Positions 34,113 through 45,570 of a stretch of DNA of 64,000 nt are shown piece after piece. This DNA is from Tiliqua scincoides (taxonomy: Eukaryota; Chordata; Lepidosauria; Squamata; Scincidae): contig NC_089821.1 of the NCBI RefSeq assembly GCF_035046505.1, forward strand, positions 11,050,848 through 11,114,847, written 5' to 3'. Within the stretch, counting starts at the first letter, position 1, and the number at the start of each line of letters is the position of its first letter. Made by a program: the position numbers and the translations under genes. The notes beneath the pieces were generated by a model. It saw only the letters and a list, made by a program, of their open reading frames with translations, searched no databases and was not told where the DNA came from.

Positions 34113-34381
34113 AAACAGAGCAGAGGAGGGTTTAGACGGGTGAGCGGAATAGGGGCAGGGAGGGGCGAAGCAGGGTGAGGGGATGGTAGGGACAGCTGAA
34201 AAAGTCTTTGGAGCCCAGGTTCACCCACCCATGTGGCATCAGTAATGTCCCCAGCATCCTGTATGGGCAACAAGTCTGAGTAGATAGAAGAATGTCAGAT
34301 CCCAGAAAATTTCTGGGCCCCCTCCTTTGACCCTGGGCCCAGGTACAAATTACCCTCTTCACCCCCCTCTCCTAGGCTCTG
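34011..34381. mobile_element. hAT MITE, family C, with perfect target duplication
   Basis: The ends are CAAGGCCTCCGAGAGGAATT and CTCTCCTAGGCTCTG. ATCACATG flanks both sides (34003-34010, 34382-34389). A (GT)n run of about 38 bases lies inside (34073-34110). Confidence 0.88.
34073..34110. repeat. (GT)n microsatellite
   Basis: A pure GT run inside the family C hAT MITE. The sister copy at 35902-36260 lacks it. Confidence 0.95.
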
Positions 34382-34473
34382 ATCACATGGAGTAAGACCA
34401 CAATCATAGCTCCCAAATTCAATGAGATTTGCTTCTGAGCAAATTCTGAGCAAGGAATTAGACTGTTTCAGAG

Positions 34474-34570
34474 ACTAGCAGTGCAATCCTATGCTTAGCT
34501 ACTCAGATGCAAATCCCATTGTGTTCAATGACGCTTATCCCCTGAGATGTCTAGGATGCAGTCCAGGTAG
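34474..34570. mobile_element. Short hairpin MITE
   Basis: GTGCAATCCTATGCTTAGCT at left with a degraded core and GTCTAGGATGCAGTCC at right. Confidence 0.65.
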
Positions 34571-34624
34571 GTGAGAATCAAAATTATACAAAGAATCCAC
34601 CATGTAATAACTCTCCATAGATGT

Positions 34625-34735
34625 TAGACCAATAAAATAGCTGTTAGACAATAGAATAGAATAGAATGTTGTACAATAGAATAGTTGTCAGACAATAGAT
34701 GTTAGACAATAGTTAGACAATAGAATAGAATTTTA
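34625..34735. repeat. Short tandem repeats of TTAGACAATAGAATAG type
   Basis: Irregular repeats of GTTAGACAATAGAATAGA-like units occupy about 110 bases before the hAT MITE. Confidence 0.75.
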
Positions 34736-34744
34736 ATGGTGTTT

Positions 34745-34959
34745 CAACATTCGCGCCGTGGAAGCGGCTATTCCCCCTCCCCTTTGGAGCCATTCCAGAT
34801 GAGGGAACAAGATGGAGGCAAATGCAGGGAATCAGAGAGGCGAATGCCTTCATTCTGCTCCCCCCTCCCGGAATGGCTCCAAAGGGGAGGGACCGCTTTC
34901 AGGGTGCATTCAGGCGCCTGCAAAATTAGTGCTTTGCACCCCCTCTAGCTACTCCACTG
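34745..34959. mobile_element. hAT foldback MITE, family A, left end missing
   Basis: It has the body and right end (CCTCTAGCTACTCCACTG). The left terminus is lost next to a run of TTAGACAATAGAATAG repeats (about 34625-34735). Confidence 0.75.
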
Positions 34960-35227
34960 CCTGCAGGTCTTTGAAAAATGGCATCAAATAATCTTTGGCA
35001 TGAACGTTGGATGTGTCTGTAGTAAAGCATAATTTTGACCACAGCCAAAATTATTTTATTCAGGCCTGCCAGTTAAGCCTAAAGGAGGGGAAAAAAGTTA
35101 TACTAAAGGTAGATGGACTGAGTTAGCCAGCTTTGAGGCTTATGCTAAAAAAAACTGATTATGTCAGACTTATGTTCTTCCCGTTCATGCTCCTGCAATC
35201 CAAGGTAGTTCGGAAAACTGGCCAATT

Positions 35228-35320
35228 ACAGGCTACAATCCATCCACACTTACTAGGGAGTAGGCCCCATTGAGAATAATGGGACTTCTAAGTAGACAAT
35301 GCATAGGATTGGGCTGCCAA
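35228..35320. mobile_element. Short hairpin MITE
   Basis: GGCTACAATCCATCCACACT at left and GCATAGGATTGGGCTGC at right, with the core GGAGTAGGCCCCATT / AATGGGACTT. Confidence 0.7.
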
Positions 35321-35380
35321 TTTCTTGGGGTTGTTTTACATATGGTAAGATTTCAAATAGTACTGTATGTGTTATGGGCA

Positions 35381-36285
35381 GCCCAATCCTGTCCTAGGCT
35401 GGAACAGGCAGGCCAACAGGCTTGCACCATATCCGGCGCAGCGTAGGCAGTGGCTGCCATGTAGCTTAGAGTAAGATTATTTCCCTTTATCCTGTGTAGA
35501 GCAGCAGTCACCCCTATGGGGCTACTTGGATCTGGCGCCAGTAAAATCTGAGCAGCCCGGTGTAATGCTGGGCTGGCTGAGAGGGAGTTAGGATACAGAC
35601 TAGGTCACCCAGGCTGGTCCCATGTCCCCGCCCAGACCTGATCCATCCACCAGTCCACCCTCCGCCACTTTCCCCCTGCCCTGAAACACCCCCATTCTGC
35701 CTTCCCACAACTCTCTTCACCCTCCACCCCATGCCAGCTGCCCTCAGCTGGCACCAACATACCTCTCCTTGGTGCCATGGAGGCTGGATTTAGCCTCCAT
35801 GGCTTTAGCAAACCCTAAGGAGGCACAAACATGCTTTACAACGTGTTCACAACACTCCTGGTCTAGCTTAAAGGACTTGTCCCGGCCCAAGTGCTCCTCA
35901 GCAGGGCCTCAGACAGAAATTTTATCAGGGGGTACAGAGTTTCTTTTGGGCCCCTTCCCAAAGAGGGAGGGGTGAAACCGAAAGTGGGGGTTGCAATGAG
36001 GGTAAAGCAGGCAGGGGGAAAGTGGCACCTACTGTAGCTGGTCGGTTTCCTCCCAGATGTGACACTGTTAAGGAATGTATGCAATCCTGGGCCTGGTGTG
36101 TATGGCAGTAGACGTGCTCATGTGCCCCCAGTATTGTCCCCAGCATCCTGCGTGGGCAGTGAGATTGGAGAATGTAAGATCCCAGGAAAATTCTGGGCCC
36201 CCTTCCTGACCCTGGGCCCGGGTACAAATTACCCCCTTTACCTCCCTCTCTTAGACCCTGCTCCTCAGGATTGCGTTCTCAGATT
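35381..36285. mobile_element. Harbinger-like long MITE, split by a hAT MITE
   Basis: It begins GCAGCCCAATCCTGTCCTAG and shares GAACAGGCAGGCCAACAGGC and AGGCACAAACATGCTTTA with the copies at 36370-37442. It is interrupted at 35902-36260 by the family C hAT MITE and resumes (GATTGCG) after 36268. Confidence 0.7.
35902..36260. mobile_element. hAT MITE, family C, nested, perfect target duplication
   Basis: The ends are CAGGGCCTCAGACAG and CTCTCTTAGACCCTG. CTCCTCAG flanks both sides (35894-35901, 36261-36268). The host is a Harbinger-like MITE. Confidence 0.9.
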
Positions 36286-36369
36286 GTAAGATAACAAGCA
36301 GCGTTTTTTAAAAAAATTATTTTAATTGCCAAGTTCTCAAGAGCACTTGAGAAAATCACTAATAAAGAT

Positions 36370-36922
36370 GGTGCGGCGCAATCCTATCTTGCGCTGGAAC
36401 AGGCAGGCCAGAAGGCTTGCACTGTATCCAGTGCAAAATTAGGATCTAAAGTGGCTCAGCAGAAGGCAAGGGGAAACTTTCCCTCTTACCCCCAGGTAAG
36501 CCACCACAGCCCCAATGGGTCTCTTTGGACTTGTGCCACCACCGGAGGTGGCATAAGTCCAAGGAGAGCGGAGCAGCTCTGGAAACTGCGTTGGGATCCA
36601 GCGTAACAGTTGGGTCCCAGCCCCACCTCCCGCTCCCCGCTTGCCTGCCCCCAGGACCGCCATCCATCTGCCCCAGAAAGCTCCCTCCCATCTCCTCCCC
36701 ACCCATCCCAGACCCCTGCATCAGCTGAGCTCGGCCGACGCAACCCTCCTCCCCTAGTTGGCGCGGAGGCTGAATGCAGCCTCTAAGGGCTGGCGTGCAT
36801 CCCTGTGTTGTCCTAGCTGACTCTTGAAGAGGCACAAACATGCTTTATGGCATGTTTCTGACCCTCCTGGGAAAGCACAACAGACTTGTGCTAGCCCAAG
36901 GTGCAGTTAGGATGCACCCTTA
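36370..36922. mobile_element. Harbinger-like long MITE, left of an inverted pair
   Basis: It begins GGCGCAATCCTATCTTGCGC and ends GCAGTTAGGATGCACCC. It is the inverted relative of 36937-37442. Confidence 0.75.
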
Positions 36923-36936
36923 ATTAAATATGCATA

Positions 36937-37442
36937 GGGCGCAATCCTGCCCTTGACTTGGCCCGGTGCAAGTCCCTTGCACTGGCCCAGGAAGGCCTTC
37001 TCAGAGAAGTGCCAGCCTACGGAGGCTGACGGAAGCCTCCGCGACAGCTTCCTCCGAGCTCCTTGCTTTGGCTTCAATGTGCTGACGCAATGACCAAAGA
37101 TAGGTGAGGGGGAGACAGGGAGAAGGCAGGAGGGAAGCATTCCTGGGTGGAGGGAGGGCGGGTGTGGGGTGGCCCCGGGGGCGAGTGGGCAGGGAGTGGC
37201 AGGCGGGGCTGGGATCTGACAGTTATGCCAGATCCTAACCCCCATTCCCGGGGAGAACGAAGCGGCTTTAAGAGGTGGTGCAAGTCTGAGGAGACCCATA
37301 GGGGTCAGCGGCCCTTATCCAGAGATAAGAAGAAATGTTTCCCCTTGCCTCTGGCTGAGCAGCTTATGGCCACTATCCTGCACTGGATACAGTGCAAGCC
37401 TCTTGGCTTGCCTGTTCCAGCGTAGGATAGGATTGTGCCTTT
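36937..37442. mobile_element. Harbinger-like long MITE, right of an inverted pair
   Basis: It begins GGGCGCAATCCTGCCC and ends TTCCAGCGTAGGATAGGATT. Read inverted, it aligns with 36370-36922 (ATCCAGTGCA, AACAGGCAAGCC, GGGGAAACATTTCTT), so the pair makes an imperfect palindrome of about 1.07 kb. Confidence 0.75.
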
Positions 37443-38300
37443 AGTTTATTTACCTTTTATCAACACCTTTTAAAAAAAGAGTGCACACCAGAAAATGCAT
37501 TCAATCAACCATGTAGAGGAAAGTAACATGACTGAGGACAACAAATGTACTGGTTGACACATTAAAATTTCTATCTGATTTTTAATTTATGAAGATTTGA
37601 TGGAACAGCAATTATAATCACATATTTTGAAAGGAATAATGCTGATTAGGAGACCTATCAAATTGGAAAGCTACAACCAACAGGAATGTGTGTCTCAAGG
37701 GATAGGTTTGCAACATATGAAAAAGTCGATCAGCCATTAATGAATGCAGCAATTATTAAAGTATCTATAGATCGTTCTTGGTAAGCTGTAGCTTTAGTTC
37801 CACAACAGAGTCAATTTCATGATTTTAAATAAATAGGTTTACTTCAAAGTTTCAAATCAGGATTAACAAAACATTGGTGTCTAGGTACAGGAATTTGAAA
37901 ACAGAAATCTACACATTTGAAGCGAGATATTTAATGTATAAAAATACATAGCAATAATATTACGGAAAATATATTCTATTATTCACAAGCAATGTTCCCA
38001 AAGCTCTTTCTCTGGAAAAATAAATGCTTTTATTTATTGATTTATTTATTTTAAACAAATCCAGCACATCTTGAAATTTCCAATAGAACTAGGTGGTCAA
38101 ATAATGAAAAGAAATATGATATATCATTGTAAAGAGGAACTTGGTATAATCCAATTCAGTACTTTATTCCTGAAAGCAACATCCTCCAGTAGACAAAAAT
38201 AAAGTCTGAGTTTTCCTGCATTTTATGGAAAGATGGCATGCCATAAATCTACATTCACATAGACGTGTCAGTTGCTTAGCATGCCACCATAATCATGGTG
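37443..38300. other. Repeat-poor AT-rich intergenic stretch
   Basis: No recognised repeat. About 37690-37840 is rich in ATTA/TAAT cores (AATGAATGCAGCAATTATTA), which fits a possible homeodomain-bound element. This is inference. Confidence 0.35.
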
Positions 38301-38301
38301 G

Positions 38302-38451
38302 TTGGTTGGTTGGCAACCCTCAGCCTCGAACGACTATGGTATAAGCCTACAGCACCCGGTATTCCCAGGCGGTCTCCCATCCAAGTACTAACCAGGCCTG
38401 ACCCTGCTTAGCTTCTGAGATCAGACAAGATTGGGTATGTGCAGGGTAACA
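38302..38451 (-). mobile_element. 5S rRNA-derived SINE
   Basis: Minus-strand copy with 5S boxes (GAAGCTAAGCAGGGTCAGG, TACTTGGATGGGAGACCGCC), GCTGTAGGCTTATACCATAG, the shared LINE tail, and terminal CCAA repeats (GTTGCCAACCAACCAACCAC). Confidence 0.9.
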
Positions 38452-38612
38452 GTTGCTAGCATGGATGGTAGTACAACCTAATGGAGTGGCATATCTTATT
38501 AGGGCCACTTCTCAAATAATGTGAAATTGCAATTGACAGATCCCCCCTCTCTGCCCCAGTCTTATGTGTAAGCTTAATGGGTCTGCATGATCTACGAACT
38601 CCATGGAGCCTG

Positions 38613-38703
38613 TGCTGGTGACTCACCCACTACTCACTACTCACACACAACCCACTACTCACCCACTACTCACACACTACACAGCCTGTGCTGGTCACTC
38701 ACC
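38613..38703. repeat. Short tandem repeats of ACTCACCCACT type
   Basis: Irregular units ACTCACCCACTACTCACACA occupy about 90 bases beside the hAT MITE. Confidence 0.75.
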
Positions 38704-39038
38704 CAGGGTGACCAGATGTCATAACTGCAAAAGAGGACAAGGCAACCCAAAATGTAGGGTTGAAAATCTAAGAAAAATGTAGGACACGACAAAATAAAAA
38801 CTAGAAACACTTGAACGTTAATTTCATGTGGTTAGTTTAAACACTGCATTTCATATTATTACATTTAAAACTATATGTAATAAATTACATACAGTTTCCA
38901 TTTATTAATTGTGAGAAGGCTATGCGCTGCCTGCAGGGGCTTGCTCACAGTGAAAAGGAGGACATTTAAGTTCTTTTCCAGGGCACGAGGCTAAAAAAGA
39001 GGACATAGCCTGGAAAAAGAGGATCATTAGTCACCCTG
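38704..39038. mobile_element. hAT MITE, family D
   Basis: The ends are CAGGGTGACCAGATGTC and GATCATTAGTCACCCTG, with an AT-rich middle shared with 3728-4009. The left flank is a tandem repeat, so the target duplication cannot be judged. Confidence 0.75.
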
Positions 39039-39039
39039 C

Positions 39040-40992
39040 TACACCCTATCTGTGCAGCAGTTATAAAACATTCACGGCCTGGCACAGGTTGTCCAGGGCA
39101 CCCAGGGGTAGGGGTGATGCAGGTGCATGATCCTTCCTGATAAACCATGGTTGCTTCTCTTGTTCTTGCACTTTTATGTTCATGCTAAAGCTCTGAATCC
39201 TGAGCTGAGGAAGCATAACCAATGTGGATCCGCCCCAGTGGGCCTCCATTGGCTGCAGTCACTTACAGTCCAATCCTATGAGCCTGCTGTGCCCACGGAT
39301 TTTGCAATCCACTGACACAAGAGGCCCAGCAACAGTGGGAATGTTGTGCCGAAGCTCCACACATGTGCAAGGCTTGGCTGGTACATGCTCTGTTGGTACT
39401 AGTAACTTGGTGGTGCAGGTGAACCATGGGCAGGGAGAGGGAGGATTGGGGTGTATTGGGGGAGCAACCAGGGCCCTGTTGGAGAGGATCTGGTGGCCGT
39501 TGCACACTTCAAATCCTATCCCAGTAACCCCATCCTGGAGTGTGCCCCGGTTCTCCTTGGGCTTACACCAGCGCCAAAGCTGAAATGTTTCTCAGGAGAC
39601 ACATGGGTGGCCAAAACTCCCACAAAGAGGTAAGTTAAAAAGTGCTTTGCTTACCTCTGGTTTGGCCGGCTGCATCCTATGACATGGCTGTTAATTACTT
39701 AGCAAAATACTTATACGTGGTTAGAACTTTTTATCAACAACCCTCCTTCTTAGTATTGCTGCAATGCCTTTCCCAAACACCTCATGCATTTCCCCCCTGT
39801 AATCCTTCTAAGAGCTGGTAGGGCCAGTATTGTTATCACCGCAAAAGACAGGTTGAGATGGCAGCTAAGGAGGGCTGTCCCATCATGAGGCCAACTGAGA
39901 AGGTTGCCTCAGGCAGCGGACCAGTGGAAAGTGCCTGCTCCTCCAGCTTGCTATAGTCAAAAAAAAAAAAATAAGAGAACAGTGCAAGAAAAGAAGTGTG
40001 GAAGAGAAGAACGGTGGGCTAGAGTTGACAATCGATTCCCCTCTTCCTTTTTGAATCTGGGGAACAGAAAGTAGCAATTGATTCACCACCTCAGGTGCCA
40101 GGATGACTTCAGCCAACCCTGGATCTAAGACCAGAAGCTTACCTAAGGATACCAAATACACTTTTTGACTAACATGACATTTTAGGTGCCTGGCCCACTT
40201 TGTAACTATGCAATCCTTTCTCTATTCAGAGAACAGGCTAGTTTCCATCTGAACTCTTTACGAGCACTAAAATAATGTCCAACAGGCATTTGTCAAACCT
40301 CAGATATTACTAGAAAACTCAGCTATTTATTTCATATCACGTGAACATCTGCTCTCAGTGCAATCATCTGGAGTGCATAATTACGCAAGTGTTGCCAACC
40401 TGCCTCTGAAACCTCAGGAACAGGCCTGAAAAGTCTAGTTCTCATGACACCCAGCGCTATGGAATGATACCACACTGAACGTCAGATCTTTCTGCTTTTG
40501 ATCAACCCGCTCAGAGCCAAACTAGACATGACACACAGTTGACGGCATCATTTTCCTCCTCCCCATCCTGCAAAATAGCCTCAGGAAGCAGTAAGTTTGA
40601 GGGGAAGAATGAGAGGGGACGACGACTGCTTAACCGTTTCCCATCAGGCTGTTTGTCACTCAAAATCTCTGGTGTTCAAGCTGTCGTTCAGACAAGCAAA
40701 TCACTTCTCACTATTGCAGCCACCAAATAATTAACATAAGTGTGCAAACCAGCACAAAAGTCCTGTTTATTCATCTGCTTTGACTGTGCCAGAGCACGGG
40801 CCCTCCACAACTTGTGGCCCTCCATTTAACACAAGCATTTAAGATCCAATGCTTGGCTGCGCACTGTCCCTTGTGGGAAATACCTCGGCTTCCCCGGCTG
40901 CCACCTGTTGAATGGTGCATTTGCACTAAGCCACATGCAAGAACATGCTTGATATTGTGCTGGTATCAGGGTTGCTCTAAGAGCCCCCACAC
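39040..40992. other. Intergenic stretch, part repeat, part unique
   Basis: About 39265-39650 resembles a degraded long MITE (CAGTCCAATCCTATGAGCCT). About 40170-40985 is repeat-poor. No gene was seen. Confidence 0.4.
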
Positions 40993-41332
40993 CAGGGGTG
41001 CTCACACTTTTTTGGCTCGAGAGCTACTTTGAAACCCAGCAAGGCCCGGAGATCTACCAGAGTTTTTTTTACAATGTTCGCGCCATCATAACATATAACA
41101 TTTATGTGTGTATAACAGGACTTACTCCTGAGTAGACATGCCTAGGATTAGGCTGTGAGGCTGCAATCCTAGCCACACTTACCTGGGAGTAAGCCCCATT
41201 GAGTACAATGGGCCTTACTCCCGGCGTTTCCTCCCAGAGGCACCTGAAGGGGGGGGGGTCGGCACTCTGCGATCTACTCATTTTGCCTCGCGATCTACCG
41301 GTAGATCGCGATCCACCTATTGAGCACCCCTG
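40993..41332. mobile_element. hAT MITE with perfect target duplication and nested hairpin MITE
   Basis: The ends are CAGGGGTGCTCACACTTTTT and ACCTATTGAGCACCCCTG. CCCCACAC flanks both sides (40985-40992, 41333-41340). A short hairpin MITE pair at about 41105-41225 lies inside. Confidence 0.88.
41105..41225. mobile_element. Short hairpin MITE copies nested in a hAT MITE
   Basis: An inverted partial copy (GGACTTACTCCTGAGTAGAC) and a near-complete one (GGCTGCAATCCTAGCCACAC ... GGAGTAAGCCCCATT) lie within the 40993-41332 element. Confidence 0.75.
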
Positions 41333-41518
41333 CCCCACACTATTCCTTTGCGCCACTGGTGGAACATTCAGATCCAGTGCAGCAGCTTGTACAATGAGGT
41401 CAAAAGTCAGGTAAGTTTTAGCTGCAGCCCTCAGCCCCAAGACCATCTCCATTCTAACCACCACTGTCCACCCACCCACCCACCTCTTAAGGGGTATAAT
41501 GCATGCTAAACTACACTG

Positions 41519-41839
41519 TTGCGTGCTGATGTTCCCCATAAGAAGAAATGTCCATATTTGTATGACCTTCTTATGGTTTCAGTGGTTTCTATAACATGCA
41601 AATTGGAAAGAGTTGCTTATGATGTGTATTTATTCAAGCACAAAGGAATGTGTTTACTACATACCAAAGATGAAGATGATTCAATGCAGCTGAATACTCT
41701 GATCTATCCTGCAGATGTCTGTGAGGAAGAAATCCATTTGTATTCACTAATGAATTACTATCAAGTTGCAGAAAGGCTCGATAAACGCCCTCTTCTAACA
41801 CATTCTCAGAATATTTTGTCCATGATGTTGTCCCAGTGA
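41519..41839 (+). other. Open frame of 106 codons, unrecognised
   Basis: The frame encodes a balanced-looking peptide with PYLYDLLM near residue 12 and EEEIHLYSLMNYYQVAERLD toward the end, with coding-like composition. No family is recognised. A second open frame continues at 41836-42018. It might be a decayed processed pseudogene or chance; no splice or poly(A) support was seen. Confidence 0.25.
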
Positions 41840-42179
41840 TTGACACGAAAGCCTCAGTCCTTCTACAGCTTGTTGGCTACTTAGCTGTATCATGGAAGGA
41901 AATGATACCCCTGTTTACCCGTTTACCCCTGTGGACTCTCTATTTAGCATTCAGTGGAGTGAGCACCTTTGAGTTTGCACTCAGGCATTCAGCTGGCATC
42001 TTTGCTGTAAAGGTTTGAGAACACACACGCATTTGTAGTTTCTGAACACAACATTTCACGTTTGTATTCAAACAACTACTTTCTTGGGTTAAAAAATAGG
42101 AAGGGCTTCAGATACCATGAGAAATAGGAGACCATGCGAGAGTATTCAGTACAGAGGATATAATACAATATTCACCATT

Positions 42180-42375
42180 CACAAACCAAAACCTATACAT
42201 GTCTATTCAGATGCAAGTCCCATTATAGACAGTGGGGCTTACTCCCAGGTAAGTGAAGATAGGATTGCAGACAAAGGCACATTCAGGATCAAATTGCAGT
42301 CCAGTCCTATGCATGTCTTAGAAGTACCACCGAGTTCAATGAGACGTACTCCCAGGAAAATGTGCATAGGACATT
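42180..42375. mobile_element. Two short hairpin MITEs
   Basis: Copies at about 42185-42275 (CAGGTAAGT at 42246-42254) and 42290-42375. Confidence 0.75.
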
Positions 42376-42759
42376 TAAGCCTCTTGGGTTCTGAAAATAA
42401 ATCCCAAGGAGAGTCTAAGGGGAAAGGGAGGAATCTGGATCAGGGCCACACTATGGGGGAAAGGGTTGGACCTCTCACAGCTTTGGCAGGCCCAGAAGCT
42501 GTTTTTAGCATCCATATAGCTCAGATGTCATGTCTATTTCACAGTTAGAGGACTCGCAGCAGGGGTGTAGTCTAGGTGGGGGACAGTCTCTTACATCATC
42601 AGCAGGTGTGCTCAAGTGCTGCTTTTTAAACCTTTTCCAAAGGATCAAGGTCCGCAGAAGGGCAAATGAATAAATTTGTGAAGGGTATACATTTCTGTCA
42701 AGACCATAATCTTCCCAAAGGGTTACCTGAGAGACAGTCTATAGATCATGTTATAGTAA

Positions 42760-42845
42760 GGCTACAATTCTATGCAGATTTACCTGGTAGCAAGTCCTCT
42801 TGAACATAGTGGGACTTACATGTGAGTAAACAGGCATAGACTAGC
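42760..42845. mobile_element. Short hairpin MITE
   Basis: GGCTACAATTCTATGCAGAT at left and AGTAAACAGGCATAGACTAG at right around a degraded core. Confidence 0.65.
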
Positions 42846-42854
42846 ACTCTTGTA

Positions 42855-43205
42855 TAGGTGTCCCCCCTCCTATATCCATGAACTTAACTTATCCACTGTT
42901 TACCTCTGTTCAAAAATATTAAATAGAAAATTCAAATTGCATGCCATTCATCTTTCTGCCCCATTGTGTTTGTGCTTGTGATCTCTTTTTGTCTTCTGTC
43001 CCTACACTGGTTCACTTTACTCGCGTACAGTTAACCTCTAGCATTCTTGCTGTCAAATTTGTTAGCGTTGTTAAAATAACCCTTAATTTTGTTTAACAAT
43101 GACCCCCAAGTGCAAAAGATGACTTATAAATGGGGTTCGCTACTATCCATGGTTTCTGGGCTTGGTGGTAGGTCTTGGAACGTATCTCCTGCAGGTACAC
43201 CTGTG
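42855..43205. repeat. Possible Tigger-like MITE remnant
   Basis: CCTATATCCATGAACTTAAC at left and GCTACTATCCATGGTTTCTG at right recall Tigger-type ends. Degraded. Confidence 0.3.
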
Positions 43206-44139
43206 TGCGTTTTATATTTTTTAAGAAAATTTTAAATCCAGTTTTTCATTTTTTTTTTTTACATTTGTTTTAGAACTATTACAACCCACTTGAAGAGTTT
43301 GGAATGAAATGAGCTGGATCTTTAAATGATGTACAATAAGTTTCAAGACAGAAACAATTGGGAAGAGGGAAAAAGTCTTAAAAAATTAAAATTGGGGTTT
43401 TTTTGGTTATATAATCTTAATGGGGTGTGGGAACCTGTATAGAGATGTGGCTATGGATGTGTGTCATGAAGATCTTCTGCACTTTAAAATTTACCATGCA
43501 CCACTGAACTCCTATTTGTATGTAACAGGAAGAGTTTGTATTAGTTCTGAACTAGTCAGTGGTTCTATTCTACCTTCAAGGGAGTCTTGCTTGAAAGATT
43601 GCATGTTCTTTCACCAGTAAAAAAAGTGATGTAATCAACAGTATAATCTTGCATAGTTTCCAGAACAGTAGTCCAGGCAATCTATGCAAAGCAGAAAAAA
43701 ATGTGCGCTGTTGCCTGATGACATTAAATAATCAGCCAAAGGCAATTTACAACATGAATTTGATGAGTATATATTCATTAAGGATATCCTTGTAGACTTG
43801 TACACATGGTGAAACGATTGCTTCGCAACATCTGCGGCTTGCAATTCAACCCACATTCACCACATCACTGCTACAGCTGCCCAAACTGGGTTGAGCAGTG
43901 GGGTGCGGAGCAATCGTGATGTAAGTGTGCGGGGAGGCAGCTGAATAGATTCTTCTACCATGCACCAAACTCTGCTCAGACCCTATTACGTCACAACCTC
44001 ACACAACGCAGCTGGTTGTGCGAATTGCCCCCTCCAAATCAAGGTGCCATGGCAAGTTTAAACTTTCTTTTCATCAATTTTTTGCATCGGCAAAGTAGAA
44101 TATAAGGAATTTCTCAGTCGTCCACAGAATACTTTAGAA
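43206..44139. other. Intergenic AT-rich stretch
   Basis: No known repeat or gene seen. Confidence 0.4.
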
Positions 44140-44594
44140 CAGGAGTGTCCAAAGTTTTTGGCAGGAGGGCCACATCAGCTCTCTGACACTATGTCGGGGG
44201 CCGGGGGGGGAAAAAGAATTAATTTACATTTAAAATTTGAATAAATTTACATAGATTTACATAAATGAATATATTAAAGATGGACGTATATGAATGAATG
44301 AAGGTCTTGCAATAGCTCAAGGCCTCTAAAAGGCCTGGCACAAAGCAAGGTCAGCCTTTCCTTTGCTGCCACTGCTGCATCACAGCAAGCAGTGGAGGGA
44401 GCCCCCATTCCACAGCTCATGCGAGAGGTCAAACGTTTGTCCTCACACTGACATCAGTTGTGTCTGGCCAGCACAGGCTCCAACAAATCTCTGGAGGGCC
44501 AGAGGCTCATTGGAGACTGGAGGCTCCCTGAGGGCCGCATTGGGAGTCCTCGAGGGCCGCAAGTGGCCCCAGGGCCGGGGTTTGGGCACCCCTG
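44140..44594. mobile_element. hAT MITE, family E, perfect target duplication
   Basis: The ends are CAGGAGTGTCCAAAGTTTTT and GGTTTGGGCACCCCTG. CTTTAGAA flanks both sides (44132-44139, 44595-44602). It has an AT-rich left middle and a GC-rich right half whose open frames are not genes. Confidence 0.9.
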
Positions 44595-44602
44595 CTTTAG
44601 AA

Positions 44603-45367
44603 TATCAAAATGTAGAAGGATTTACCAGTCATGGGAAGCCTGACATGGCGCTCCTCCAGTCTGCGCTGGCAAAACAGCAGCTGCATTGTGGCCCCTGTGT
44701 TCTTACTTGGGGAAAGGGGACGGAAGAGGCCTCTGGCAGTCCTGGCAGGGCCAACTGGATACAATGGTCACCATATTGGTGCCACTGGTTAGGATTGAGC
44801 CGATCCTCAGACAGCCCCCAAAGGATCTTCTGGATCTGACTGGAAGGCACTTCTGGTTTTTGGTGAAAACCGGAATTGCCTTCTGGATGCCTCTAGGAGG
44901 CCTTCTGAAGCCTGGGGAGTTTGCGTCTGGGAGGCCCTTCATATGTGGGATTGGCGCCAATGGTGAGTCAAATCTGCAGGTGCCAAATTCACAGATGACA
45001 AGGGCCAGCTGTAGCTACAGCAGTGTTTCTCAGAATAGGAGGGGAAGTGGGTGAGATTCCAGGAGAACGTCACTATGTTGCATTCCTTTTTAGAGATAAG
45101 AGGAATCTCTGAAACACAACTTGTAAGAACATCATTTAATGGTATACTATTTGGGCATGAGAACAGGCCTGGCTGCTTGCTGTTTCCAGCGGTGGCCAAG
45201 CCATGGTCTCTGGTGTGGCACATCTGTGACAGCCACTGGATCGTGCTCACTGGCAGTGTAAGGGGTGGATAGGAGTGGGCCATAAAACATGCAGTTGACA
45301 CATAACTTCAAGGAGCTCTTCTGCTTGTGTTGGTCACACTCACTGCCAGCTGCTCTGATATCACTAA
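44603..45367. other. Intergenic stretch, mostly unrecognised
   Basis: Moderately GC-rich to 45000, then unique. Probably holds a diverged repeat, but no ends can be set. Confidence 0.35.
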
Positions 45368-45570
45368 GGGCGCAATCCTAACCCCTTATGTCAGTGCTTT
45401 CCAGCACTGATTTAAGGGCAATGCAGCTCTGACATAAGGGAACAAACATTCCCTTACTTTAAAGAGGCCTCCATGAGTGACACCCAACTGCAGGATGCAG
45501 CACACGTCCCATTGGCACCGCTATGCCAGTGCTGGAAAGCACTGACATAAGGGGTTAGGATTGCGCCCTA
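45368..45570. mobile_element. Harbinger-like MITE with 42-bp perfect inverted ends
   Basis: The ends start GGGCGCAATCCTAACCCCTT and match their partners over about 42 bases without mismatch. TAA flanks both sides, the 3-bp target of PIF/Harbinger. The clean ends suggest a young insertion. Confidence 0.85.

Noticed and set aside
44363-44839. 158-codon plus-strand frame
   Set aside because: More than half lies within a hAT MITE with perfect target duplication; no protein family recognised.
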